Of a stretch of DNA of 64,000 nucleotides, positions 32,325-40,202 are shown piece after piece. A model generated the notes under the pieces. The model saw only the letters and a program-made list of their open reading frames with translations, did no database searches and had not been told where the DNA came from. The position numbers and the translations under genes are program-made. The stretch is from contig NZ_CP087138.1 in assembly GCF_021650705.1 (NCBI RefSeq), forward strand, positions 558,001 to 622,000, in the 5' to 3' direction. Every line of letters begins with the position of its first letter. The stretch's first letter is position 1. Source of the stretch: Pseudomonas sp. KNUC1026. Its GTDB lineage: Bacteria > Pseudomonadota > Gammaproteobacteria > Pseudomonadales > Pseudomonadaceae.

Positions 32325-32344
32325 AGCGGCCACACCAGCGCACA

Positions 32345-32917
32345 ATGGACGTGGACGTCATGGAGTACATCACTGCCGCATGGCATCAGTTGTCCGAGAC
32401 TCTTCGGCAGAAGATGGCCAGTTACCGCCACGCTGTATTCATCGAGCGGCTGGGCTGGTCGCTCGAGACTCCGGCGGGGCATGAAATAGACCAGTTCGAC
32501 CGCGACAATACGGTCTATGTCATTGCTACCGATGATCAGGAACACATCGTGGGTGTGGCGCGGTTATTGAAAACGACCGAGCCTTATTTGTTGAGTGAAG
32601 TATTCCCGCATCTGACTGGTGGCAATCCTCTGCCACGCCGCGCCGACACTTGGGAACTCTCGCGCTTTGCGTTCACCGCATCGGCGGCTATTCAACGCGG
32701 GCGATACGGTACCGAAGAACTGCTGGATCATTGTTTGTCGTACGCACGCTCCATGGGCGCCCGAAAGTTGCTGACTGTCTCGCCTCCCGGTATTGAAAAG
32801 TTGCTGCGCCGTTCACGTTACGGTGTTCGCCGCCTCGGCCCGACCACCTTGTGTGAGGGCGAGCCCATCTCCGCGTTCGAAATCGATATTCCCACTGTTG
32901 CACTCAAGGAAGCTTGA
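32345..32917 (+). CDS. LuxI-family acyl-homoserine lactone synthase
   Basis: Makes an AHL signal from S-adenosylmethionine and an acyl donor. The invariant residues are all present: R28, F32, W38, D49, D52, R73, E104 and R107 (RHAVFIERLGW, DQFDRD, RLL, WELSR). Length is 190 residues. The acyl chain cannot be predicted with confidence. The start is ambiguous between ATG 32345 and ATG 32360, and neither has a strong ribosome-binding site. It is the first gene after the lux box and ends 2 bp before the ketoreductase, so signal and pathway genes share a transcript. The cognate LuxR gene is at the far end of the operon. Confidence 0.93.
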   Translation: MDVDVMEYITAAWHQLSETLRQKMASYRHAVFIERLGWSLETPAGHEIDQFDRDNTVYVIATDDQEHIVGVARLLKTTEPYLLSEVFPHLTGGNPLPRRADTWELSRFAFTASAAIQRGRYGTEELLDHCLSYARSMGARKLLTVSPPGIEKLLRRSRYGVRRLGPTTLCEGEPISAFEIDIPTVALKEA

Positions 32918-32919
32918 CC

Positions 32920-33699
32920 ATGGAACGGATTGCATTGATTACCGGTGGCGCCTCCGGCATTGGCCTGGCTATCGCTCACGCCCTGGCCGCTCAAGGCCAC
33001 GACCTGATCCTGGCCGGCCGGAGCCAGCCGCGCCTTGAAACCGCGCGGGCCGAGCTTGCCGAGCGCCACCCCGCGCGCAGTGTCGAGGTGTTCAGTTGCG
33101 ATGTGAGTGAGCCGGAGCAGGTCAGGGAGTTGTTCGGCTGGGTCGACACCCATGGTTGGACGCTTCAGGTACTGGTCAACGGCGCCGGCATTTCCGGAGG
33201 CGGCATCACCGCCCAGGTAACCGATGAGCTTTGGCAGGCTGTTATTGCGACGAACCTCAACGGTGCGTTTTATGTCACCCGCGAGGCGCTCCAGCGCGAC
33301 CGCGTGGCGGCGGGTGGCAGGATCATCAACATCGCCTCCACCGGCGGCAAGCAGGGCGTGTTGCACGGTGCACCCTATTCGGCTTCCAAGCATGGCCTGG
33401 TGGGGTTCAGCAAGTCGCTGGGCCTGGAGCTGGCGCGTAACGGCAGCGGTATCACGGTCAACGCGGTGTGCCCGGGTTTCGTCGAAAGCGACATGGCCGC
33501 CCGCGTTCGCCAGCACTACGCCGCGCTGTGGGGTACCGATGAGGCTGAAACCCGCCAGCGCGTCGAACAGCGCATTCCAACCGGGCGTTATGTCAACCCC
33601 GAAGAAGTGGCGGGCATGGTGGTGTACCTGGCCTCGCCCCTGGCCGGCTCGGTCACCGCGCAGGCCCTGAACGTGTGCGGCGGCCTGGGTAACTACTGA
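32920..33699 (+). CDS. Type II polyketide ketoreductase (ActIII-like SDR)
   Basis: Short-chain dehydrogenase of 259 residues. It reduces, by homology, one carbonyl (C9 in actinorhodin) of an ACP-bound poly-beta-ketone using NADPH. Cofactor motif TGGASGIG (8-15) and catalytic N112, S140, Y153, K157 are present. The blocks IASTGGKQGV, PYSASKHGLVGFSKSLGLE, NAVCPGFVESDMA and the C-terminus VTAQALNVCGGLGNY are nearly those of ActIII, much closer than to FabG. The stereo-determining PGG motif of ActIII is replaced by SGG (92-94). AAGGA precedes the ATG at 32920. The stop overlaps the next gene (TGATG). Confidence 0.92.
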   Translation: MERIALITGGASGIGLAIAHALAAQGHDLILAGRSQPRLETARAELAERHPARSVEVFSCDVSEPEQVRELFGWVDTHGWTLQVLVNGAGISGGGITAQVTDELWQAVIATNLNGAFYVTREALQRDRVAAGGRIINIASTGGKQGVLHGAPYSASKHGLVGFSKSLGLELARNGSGITVNAVCPGFVESDMAARVRQHYAALWGTDEAETRQRVEQRIPTGRYVNPEEVAGMVVYLASPLAGSVTAQALNVCGGLGNY

Positions 33700-34292
33700 T
33701 GCGTACCGGCCATGAGGGGTGCATCTGGATCGTCGAGTTCGAGCCTCACGACCACTGTGATGAAAGCTGCCTGGACGCCGCCAGCCGCCAACGCTACGAG
33801 CAGATGGCGGTGCCGCAGCGGCGCCGATTGTTCGCGCTGCGCCGCCGTGCTCGGCAATTGATCGAACAGGCGTTGCCTTCGGGAGCCGGAACATCCATCA
33901 GCAGTAGCCATTCCGGCCGCTGGTTCGCATTCTATGTTGGCAATCAGGCGGTGGGTATCGACCTGGAACAACTGGGCGGGCCGGTAGACCTTGCCGCGCT
34001 GGCCGAGCATTTCCCGCACGCATTTCCGCCAGGCCCTGGCCAGCCTTTGCCGGCGCCACTGCGGGCACTTGAAGGTCACTTGCGCTGGTCGCGCCTTGAA
34101 GCCGAGATCAAGCACACCGGCCAGACCTTGCATCAGCGGCTTGCGCAACCGCAGCCGGCCGCCGCTCAGGCCCACACCTACTCAGCCGTGTTTTCAGCCC
34201 ACTACATCGCTGTCTTCTCCCGCCGGCGCGGTGTGCCGATGCCGCGTGTCGTGCAATTGCGCTACAGCAACCTTGCGGGGGCCAGCCAATGA
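33699..34292 (+). CDS. 4'-phosphopantetheinyl transferase, Sfp type
   Basis: Transfers phosphopantetheine from CoA to the serine of a carrier protein. The 197-residue protein has the expected motifs: SSSHSGRW (68-75), VGIDLE (85-90, magnesium-binding D88 and E90) and W130-x3-E134-x3-K138. The rest of the sequence is divergent. A dedicated transferase in the operon suggests that the ACP at 39953 is not well served by the housekeeping enzyme. It overlaps both neighbours by 1-4 bp. Confidence 0.85.
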   Translation: MRTGHEGCIWIVEFEPHDHCDESCLDAASRQRYEQMAVPQRRRLFALRRRARQLIEQALPSGAGTSISSSHSGRWFAFYVGNQAVGIDLEQLGGPVDLAALAEHFPHAFPPGPGQPLPAPLRALEGHLRWSRLEAEIKHTGQTLHQRLAQPQPAAAQAHTYSAVFSAHYIAVFSRRRGVPMPRVVQLRYSNLAGASQ

Positions 34293-35101
34293 AGGTCATC
34301 GACCTGAGCGTGGCGATCCGCGCCACCGACTGGGAGCCCGAGCCTATCGAGCACAAGGTCATCGGCCATGTCGAGGGCGCTCGAATGCTGGGCAGGAGTT
34401 ACCTGTATTTCACGTGCAAGCACTGGCTATCACGCCTGTATGCGCGGGTGTTTCGACGCCACCTGCTGATAGAACCGAGCCAGTTCCCGGACCGCATGGG
34501 GTTGTCGTTGATGAGTTATCGGCTGTCGACCCATACCGGCACTCATATCGACTCACCCTGGCATTACGGTTGGAGGGAAGGGGCCGCCGAGCCGCCCACC
34601 ATCACCGACCTGCCCCTGGAGCAGTTCTATGGGGACGGCGTGCTGCTGGATGTCAGCGCAGGCGCTGGCCGGATCGATGCGCTGGAGCTTGAGCAGGCGG
34701 CGCAGCGGGCGGGGCACGTGTTCAAGCCGGGCGAGATCGCCCTGGTGCGCACCGGCGCCGACGCGCTGTATGGCTCGCGCGAGTACTTCTGCCAATACCG
34801 TTACTTCAGCCCCGAGGCGATCACCTGGCTGATCGCGCAAGGGGTCAAGGTGATTGGCACCGACGCCTTCAGCTTCGACGCACCCTTTACACAGATGATC
34901 GACAGCTACCTCGCCAGTGGCAATGCATCGACGTTGTGGCCTGCGCATTTCATAGGGCGTGACACACCCTATGCGCAGATAGAGCGGTTGGCCAACCTGG
35001 GCGATTTGCCCCGGCCCCGCGGTTTCAAAGTCAGTTGCTTCCCCATAAAACTCGACAAAGCGGACGCTGCCTGGTGCAGGGCCGTGGCGTTGTTTGAGTA
35101 A
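34289..35101 (+). CDS. PF04199 cyclase (kynurenine-formamidase fold)
   Basis: Metal-dependent cyclase-family protein of 270 residues with the signature HTGTHIDSPWHY (HxGTHxDxPxH) that binds zinc or manganese. The family includes bacterial kynurenine formamidase and, in actinomycetes, polyketide cyclases such as OxyN and MtmX. Placement between a ketoreductase and PKS genes favours a polyketide cyclase acting on a later ring. It overlaps the transferase gene by 4 bp and the radical SAM gene by 8 bp if the latter starts at its TTG. Confidence 0.82.
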   Translation: MKVIDLSVAIRATDWEPEPIEHKVIGHVEGARMLGRSYLYFTCKHWLSRLYARVFRRHLLIEPSQFPDRMGLSLMSYRLSTHTGTHIDSPWHYGWREGAAEPPTITDLPLEQFYGDGVLLDVSAGAGRIDALELEQAAQRAGHVFKPGEIALVRTGADALYGSREYFCQYRYFSPEAITWLIAQGVKVIGTDAFSFDAPFTQMIDSYLASGNASTLWPAHFIGRDTPYAQIERLANLGDLPRPRGFKVSCFPIKLDKADAAWCRAVALFE

Positions 35102-36590
35102 CCCAACTTCCGAGAACGCTGATGACCTCCACCGACCTGCACGCCATCAAGCCTTATCCCAAGAAATGCTATTTGCCATTCATTCTCTATCCCCCGGGAT
35201 GCACCGCCCGGCCCAGGCGGAAAACTGGCTTGAAACGCATATCGACATGAATGCCGAAAGCAAAGAGTTCGTGCTGTACATCGGCATTCCGTTTTGCCGA
35301 ACCCGCTGCAAATCGTGCCCGTATTTTGCGAGCCTGTTGCCGGAGAACGACAAGCGCGACCGTGAAGGCGTGTACGTCGATGCCTTGCTCAAGGATCTCA
35401 GAAAGTGGGCGAGCTACCCCAAGTTCCAGAATGCGTTGTTGCGCAATATCTATATTGGCGGGGGGACCGGCTCCATTCTCAAGACCAGCAACTTGCGGCG
35501 CATCGTCGACACCGTGTTCGAGTTGTTCAAGGTTGACCCTCAGTACGAGTTCACCCTCGAAGGCAACGCTCGGGACTATGACGCCGAAAAGATCGACTAT
35601 GTGAGCCAGTCGCGCATCAACCGCCTGAGCCTGGGCGTGCAGTCGTTCCAGCCCGAGCTGCTGGGTGTGATCGGCTCCCCGCACGCCGCCGAGGATTCTG
35701 CCCGTGTGATCCGCGCCTTCCAGGCCAAGGGCTTGCACAATATCCAGATCGACATGATGTACAACCTGCCCGGGCATACCCTGGCACTGTGGCGCAAAGA
35801 TCTCGAAGTGCTCAAAAGCCTGGACGTTCCGCACTTCACCATCTACCTGTACCGCATCCACAAGGAAACACCGCAAAGCCGGTTGATTACCAAGGGCCGA
35901 GTCGAGAAGCCGGATGACCCGGAAACACCCATGGTCAAGGACATGTATGGCCAGGCATTGGAAATTGCCGAGAGCATGGGGTTTCACATGTACATGGTCG
36001 ATCACTTCGCCAAACCCGGCTACGAGAACATGTACAACCACTGGAACTGGAAGGTGTACATCGACACGCTGGCGATCGGCCCGGGTTCCTACAGCTACTT
36101 CGACGGTTATCGGCTCGGCACCGAGGCCGACGTCGAGAAGTACATCGAGCACTGCAACGACGACAAGATTCTCGTCAGCACCGTTTCCGAGAAATTGTCG
36201 CCACGGGTGCAGCGTGAGCGTTATGTGGTGTTTGCCCTGCTGTATTACGAAATCGAGTTCGCCTTCTATCACTCCAAGTTCGCCACCTCGTTCCTGGACG
36301 ATTTCAAAGATGAAATCGCCCGGCTCGAGCGCAAGGGGCTGGTTGAACTGATGCCTGACCGGATGGCGCTCACCCGGCTTGGGTTGGTCTGGCACACCAA
36401 CGTCATTCTCGAATTCTTCAACCCGGCCTTCTGGAACGATGTCGACTCGCTGAACGAACCCAACTGGTCACTCAACGGAGTGATGGTGGAAGTGGGCGCG
36501 CACCCAAGGGCTCACTGGTTGGGCGCCAAAGATCAGGATTTTTTCAATGAACACCCTGTTACCGACGAAGAGGTCGATCACCATGTCTGA
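35094..36590 (+). CDS. HemN-like radical SAM enzyme
   Basis: Radical SAM protein of up to 498 residues. The 4Fe-4S motif CRTRCKSC (C68, C72, C75) follows YIGIPF, as in HemN/HemW. GGGTGS (SAM contact), SLGVQSF and a C-terminal HemN domain follow. True coproporphyrinogen oxidases belong to haem synthesis, but the position inside a polyketide operon suggests one of the HemN-like class C methyltransferases or cyclopropanases of natural-product pathways. The start is uncertain: TTG 35094 overlaps the cyclase stop, and the next in-frame ATG is 35166; both precede the cluster motif. The stop overlaps the next gene by 8 bp. Confidence 0.82.
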   Translation: MSNPTSENADDLHRPARHQALSQEMLFAIHSLSPGMHRPAQAENWLETHIDMNAESKEFVLYIGIPFCRTRCKSCPYFASLLPENDKRDREGVYVDALLKDLRKWASYPKFQNALLRNIYIGGGTGSILKTSNLRRIVDTVFELFKVDPQYEFTLEGNARDYDAEKIDYVSQSRINRLSLGVQSFQPELLGVIGSPHAAEDSARVIRAFQAKGLHNIQIDMMYNLPGHTLALWRKDLEVLKSLDVPHFTIYLYRIHKETPQSRLITKGRVEKPDDPETPMVKDMYGQALEIAESMGFHMYMVDHFAKPGYENMYNHWNWKVYIDTLAIGPGSYSYFDGYRLGTEADVEKYIEHCNDDKILVSTVSEKLSPRVQRERYVVFALLYYEIEFAFYHSKFATSFLDDFKDEIARLERKGLVELMPDRMALTRLGLVWHTNVILEFFNPAFWNDVDSLNEPNWSLNGVMVEVGAHPRAHWLGAKDQDFFNEHPVTDEEVDHHV

Positions 36591-37020
36591 TATCCACGCT
36601 TTCACCTGCACCGTTTCCATGACCGCCGCTGCGACCCCGGCCGACATCTGGGCCCTGTGGGTCGACGTTGGCAACTGGAGTGGCTGGGACGAAGGCATCG
36701 AGTGTTCCCGCCTGGTGGCGCAGTTCCGCGAGGGCGGCACGATCGAACTGACGCCCAAAGGCGCAGGCCCGGTGACTGTCGAGCTGAAAACGGTGACCCA
36801 GGGCGAGGAGTTTTCGGACGAAACCGTGCTGCCCTTCGGCACATTGAAAAACAGCCACCGGCTCGAGCCGCTGGGTGACCGGGTGTTGATCACTCATACG
36901 GTCCAGGCGCTGATCAACGCCGACAGCGTGGGCTTTTTCGAAGATGCGGTGTGGCCACACATGCAAGGTGGAGTGGCCGAGTCCTTGGGCCAGTTGATTT
37001 CGATCGCACAAGCGGCCTGA
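36583..37020 (+). CDS. SRPBCC (START-like) protein, possible polyketide cyclase
   Basis: Single-domain SRPBCC protein of 145 residues, recognisable by TPADIWALWVDVGNWSGWDEGI near the start and a C-terminal long helix (GGVAESLGQLISIAQAA). The fold forms a hydrophobic pocket used by aromatase/cyclases and many lipid-binding proteins. Context suggests a cyclisation helper. ATG 36583 overlaps the radical SAM stop in ATGTCTGA. Confidence 0.75.
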   Translation: MSDIHAFTCTVSMTAAATPADIWALWVDVGNWSGWDEGIECSRLVAQFREGGTIELTPKGAGPVTVELKTVTQGEEFSDETVLPFGTLKNSHRLEPLGDRVLITHTVQALINADSVGFFEDAVWPHMQGGVAESLGQLISIAQAA

Positions 37021-37034
37021 GGAGTTCGCCTTCC

Positions 37035-37532
37035 ATGACACGTTACTGGTGCGGTGTGGTGTCCCGAGAGCACATCAAACGCGGAGAACAGGGTGGCTTT
37101 TGCCAGGTGTGCCACGGCAAGCGTTCGCCGCTGGCGAGAATGGCGCCTGGTGATTACATCGTTTTCTATTCGCCGGTTCATGAGTTCAAAGGCGTGCGCA
37201 AATGCCAGGCATTTACTGCGCTGGGGCGTGTCGTGGATGACCGTACTTATCAGTTCGAGATGGCGCCGGACTTCAAGCCCTTCAGGCGGGATGTCGAGTA
37301 TTACGCCACCCGGGACGCTTCTATTTATCCGCTGCTCGAACAACTGGAATTCACCCAGGGCAATCGCAACTGGGGCTATCGCTTTCGGTTCGGCCACTTC
37401 GAGATCAGCCAGCAGGACTTCGAATCGATCGCCACCGCCATGAACGTTTCGTACCAGACAGTCGTCAGCGTCCCCAACGCAACACCGGCGCCGCCGCTGG
37501 CGGCTGCCGCGCAAAGTTCGCTGTTTGACTGA
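37035..37532 (+). CDS. EVE-domain protein (UPF0310)
   Basis: PUA-like EVE-domain protein of 165 residues. The start TRYWCGVVSREHIKRGEQGG and the following FCQVCHGKRSPLARMAPGD and YIVFYSP match the UPF0310/EVE family. The C-terminal 25 residues are a Pro/Ala-rich tail. EVE domains bind modified nucleic-acid bases and often occur in defence or RNA-modification contexts. No role in polyketide synthesis is known to me. It lies 14 bp after the SRPBCC gene and 28 bp before KS-alpha, on the same transcript, so it is not an accidental neighbour. Confidence 0.85.
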   Translation: MTRYWCGVVSREHIKRGEQGGFCQVCHGKRSPLARMAPGDYIVFYSPVHEFKGVRKCQAFTALGRVVDDRTYQFEMAPDFKPFRRDVEYYATRDASIYPLLEQLEFTQGNRNWGYRFRFGHFEISQQDFESIATAMNVSYQTVVSVPNATPAPPLAAAAQSSLFD

Positions 37533-37560
37533 ACCACTACGTGATAAGGGACTATATATC

Positions 37561-38826
37561 GTGCAACGTCGAGTCGTTGTGACAGGGTTGGGCGTGGTGA
37601 GTGCCAATGGCATCGGTGTGGATGCCTTCTGGCACAACATCGTCAATGGCAACAGTGGTATCCGCCCCTATCAATGGGGCGCCGCTTTAGGGTTCGAAAG
37701 CCGGGTCTATGGCCAGGCCAAGGACTTCAACGAAAAAGACTTCGACCTGGGAGCGCGCGAATGCGCTGCCGGCGGGCGCTACGTGCAGTTCGCCCTGGCT
37801 GCCGGGCAAATGGCGATGAGTGATGCGGGGCTCATGGATCATGCACTCGACCCGCAGCGCCTCGGCGTTGTGGTTGCCAGTGCGATCGCCGATGCCGCTT
37901 CGATGGAAAGCCAGTTGCTGCAGATGACCCACGATGGCACCGAGGACATCGACCCGGCCTGGGCCAGTGGTGCCGATCAGCAGGTATTCGATTTTGGCCT
38001 GGCGGCCTCCCGCCTGGCCCAGCGCTATGGCGCCGGGGGCGCGGTGCTGAATGTGTCGACAGGCTGCACCGCTGGCCTGGATGCATTGGGGCTGGCGCTG
38101 GATGCCATTCGCCAGGGCGAGTTGGATGTGGTGCTGGCCGGGGCGAGCGAAGCGCCGTTGTGCCCGCTGTCGATCGGTTCGTTCGAAGCGCTCGGGGCAC
38201 TGTCGACGCGCCAGGTGCCCACGCCGCAGCAGGCGTCGACGCCGTTTTCCGGGCAACGCGATGGCTTTGTGATTGCCGAAGGCGCAGGCCTGCTGGTGCT
38301 GGAAGCCTACGAGCATGCCGTTGCGCGTGGCGCGCGCATCTATGCCGAGCTCACCGGCTATGCCTCGGTGAACAACGCCTACCACATGACCGACCTGGCG
38401 CCGGACGGCGAAGCTCTGGCTCGCTGCATCCGCCTGGCCATGGCCGATGCAGGCATCGAGCCGGAGCAGGTCTCCTACGTCAGTGCCCACGGCAGCTCGA
38501 CACCGCAGAACGATGTGAACGAAACCAACGCACTCAAAAAGGCCCTGCACGAGCAGGCCTACCGTGTACCGATCAACTCGCTCAAGTCGATGACTGGCCA
38601 TTCGCTGGCCGCGGCCAATGCCATCGAAGCGGTCAGCCTGGCGCTGGAAATACATCACCAGCACGTGCACCCCACCATCAATTACCAGGTGCCGGACCCG
38701 GCCTGCGACCTGGATTACGTGCCGCTGCAGGGCCGCCCGGTGGCAATCGAACATGCCCTGAAACTCTCCAGTGGGTTCTCCGGCATCCACAGCGTCATCG
38801 TGATGAAAAGGACTGATCATGAGTAA
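37561..38826 (+). CDS. Type II PKS ketosynthase, KS-alpha
   Basis: Condensing enzyme of the minimal type II PKS, 421 residues. The catalytic triad is C169 in VSTGCTAGLDALG, H310 in SAHGSSTPQND and H347 in SMTGHSLAAANA. STGCT(S/A)GLD, PTINYQVPDPACDLDYVP and the C-terminal region are those of actinorhodin-type KS-alpha; FabF has an ACAT-type context instead. I prefer GTG 37561, which has AAGGGA 9 bp upstream; a TTG at 37525 is in frame. It overlaps KS-beta by 8 bp (ATGAGTAA), the coupled arrangement typical of heterodimeric KS/CLF pairs. Confidence 0.95.
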   Translation: MQRRVVVTGLGVVSANGIGVDAFWHNIVNGNSGIRPYQWGAALGFESRVYGQAKDFNEKDFDLGARECAAGGRYVQFALAAGQMAMSDAGLMDHALDPQRLGVVVASAIADAASMESQLLQMTHDGTEDIDPAWASGADQQVFDFGLAASRLAQRYGAGGAVLNVSTGCTAGLDALGLALDAIRQGELDVVLAGASEAPLCPLSIGSFEALGALSTRQVPTPQQASTPFSGQRDGFVIAEGAGLLVLEAYEHAVARGARIYAELTGYASVNNAYHMTDLAPDGEALARCIRLAMADAGIEPEQVSYVSAHGSSTPQNDVNETNALKKALHEQAYRVPINSLKSMTGHSLAAANAIEAVSLALEIHHQHVHPTINYQVPDPACDLDYVPLQGRPVAIEHALKLSSGFSGIHSVIVMKRTDHE

Positions 38827-39934
38827 CTCTGTCGTGGTGACTGGCGTGAGCGCCATCGGCCCGCTTGGGGCCACCCCGCGTGCGATTCTCGACAACTGTG
38901 GCTTCCTGCCCGAGCGTTCGGGCACCGGCCGTACCGAAGAAACCCCACGCGGCAACCAGTTCTGGTTGCTGGAACCGATGGATTTCAGTGCCTGCACGAG
39001 TGCCCGCACAGCCCGCAAGCTCGACAAATTCTGCCTGCTGGGCCTGGCAGCGGCGCAGCAAGCGCTGGCGCACGCGCAGCTGTGCGGCGAAGCCCTCGAA
39101 CCTGAAGCTGTAGGCCTGTTCATCGGCAACAATCTGGGCGGCTGGGGGTATATCGAAAAAGAGCTTCGGTTGCTGCATACCCAGGGCGTGAAAGCCATGA
39201 GCCCTTATGTGGCGACCGCCTGGTTTCCAGCGGCGCTGCAGGGCCAGCTGTCGCTCAAGTATGGCTTTACGGGCCACTCCAAGACGTTCTCCAGCCGCGA
39301 TGTCGCAGGCCTTCAGGCGCTTGGCTATGCCGCCCAGGCGATACGTGCCGGCCGGATTCAGGTCGCTGTGTGTGGCGCGGCCGAGGACCTGTCGAGCGAC
39401 TTCGTGCGCGCCGTGCTGGACCAGGACAGCACGGCCACTGGCAATGGCCGCAACCGTGGGCAGTGCTTTTCGGAAGGCGGCGCGTTCCTGATCCTGGAGT
39501 CCGAGGCGCACGCCCTGGCGCGCGGTGCCCGGCCGTTGGCCAGGGTCGATCACTTCAGCGACCGGTTTGCTGCGCGGCCCGCCGACCTGGCCCCGACCCT
39601 CGCTCACAGCCTTGCGCCGCACGCTCGTGCAGGCCAGGCCCCGGTGCTGTTCATCGGCGAAACCGACGACGCGGCGCTACATGCCGGCCTGCAGCAGGCT
39701 TACAACGCCGCGGGCAGGGCCCAGGCGTACACCTACGCGCAACCGGCCCTGGGAACCCGGTTTTCACTCAACGGCGTGCTGGAAGCCGCCTTGGCGTGCC
39801 ATGAGTTTCAACACGCCGGGGTACCGGGCAGCCTGCTCGAACACCGCCGCGCCGATAGCGAGTTCCACACGGTGGTGATTCCGCGCACCACCTCGCAAGG
39901 CAACGTCACCTGTCTCGGCATGAGCCGCTACTGA
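38819..39934 (+). CDS. Type II PKS chain length factor, KS-beta
   Basis: Catalytically silent partner of KS-alpha that helps set polyketide chain length, 371 residues. The site aligned with the KS cysteine reads FSSRDVAGLQALG, so Cys is replaced by Asp161. Actinomycete CLFs usually have Gln here. The two histidines are also lost: LGTRFSLNGVLEA replaces the GHS motif, and there is no HGS. At 371 residues it is some 30-40 shorter than typical CLFs. Adjacency and the 8-bp overlap with KS-alpha make the assignment firm. Malonyl-ACP decarboxylation by the usual Gln is not possible, which is unusual. Confidence 0.88.
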   Translation: MSNSVVVTGVSAIGPLGATPRAILDNCGFLPERSGTGRTEETPRGNQFWLLEPMDFSACTSARTARKLDKFCLLGLAAAQQALAHAQLCGEALEPEAVGLFIGNNLGGWGYIEKELRLLHTQGVKAMSPYVATAWFPAALQGQLSLKYGFTGHSKTFSSRDVAGLQALGYAAQAIRAGRIQVAVCGAAEDLSSDFVRAVLDQDSTATGNGRNRGQCFSEGGAFLILESEAHALARGARPLARVDHFSDRFAARPADLAPTLAHSLAPHARAGQAPVLFIGETDDAALHAGLQQAYNAAGRAQAYTYAQPALGTRFSLNGVLEAALACHEFQHAGVPGSLLEHRRADSEFHTVVIPRTTSQGNVTCLGMSRY

Positions 39935-39952
39935 CCTACAAGGAATCGTGCA

Positions 39953-40189
39953 ATGAACAACTTCACCGACTCGGTTCGGGCGCTGCTCAGTGCCTATGTG
40001 GATGTAAAGCAGGAGCAGTTCGACATGGCTGCCGACCTCGATCTGGTCTACGACATCGATTCCACCGAAATGACGGAACTGGCCAAGAAGATCGAGCTGG
40101 CCTTCGGTATCCCGGTGTCCAAGACCCAGCGCCAGGACTGGACTACCGGGCAGTCGATCAGCGCTTTTCTGGCCCAGCAGCAGCGCTGA
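39953..40189 (+). CDS. Acyl carrier protein of the type II PKS
   Basis: Small acidic carrier of 78 residues. The phosphopantetheine-attachment serine is S37 in YDIDSTEMTEL, where AcpP has DSLD. It is therefore a divergent PKS ACP and not the fatty-acid ACP. It follows KS-beta by 18 bp, completing the minimal PKS (KS-alpha, KS-beta, ACP). The malonyltransferase is absent and is presumably borrowed from fatty-acid synthesis. Confidence 0.9.
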   Translation: MNNFTDSVRALLSAYVDVKQEQFDMAADLDLVYDIDSTEMTELAKKIELAFGIPVSKTQRQDWTTGQSISAFLAQQQR

Positions 40190-40202
40190 AGGGGCTGCCC
40201 AG

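Larger units (their letters stand above)
32031..32344. other. Intergenic region upstream of the AHL synthase gene
   Basis: A 314-bp gap that turns notably AT-rich from about 32150. It contains an inverted repeat GATAAC-N9-GTTATC (32178-32198), a lux box (32278-32297) and a -10 element (32319-32324). The last two are listed separately. No coding sequence was recognised. The shift in composition may mark a junction of acquired DNA. Confidence 0.6.

Noticed and set aside
34289..35101. PF04199 gene as kynurenine formamidase KynB
   Set aside because: The metal motif is shared by both, but no kynurenine-pathway gene is near, and the overlaps with the PKS genes favour a polyketide cyclase. Not fully excluded.
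37035..37532. EVE gene as part of an anti-phage defence island
   Set aside because: No restriction, methylation or nuclease genes are near; it is embedded in a biosynthetic operon with short spacing.
37561..38826. KS-alpha as housekeeping fatty-acid synthase FabF
   Set aside because: The active-site context STGCTAGLD, the region PDPACDLDYVP and the overlapping KS-beta gene match aromatic type II PKSs, not FabF.
37687..39198. Long antisense frame of 503 codons across KS-alpha and KS-beta
   Set aside because: Shadow of two overlapping PKS genes with all catalytic motifs on the sense strand; its composition (rich in His, Arg, Gln) is typical of antisense frames.
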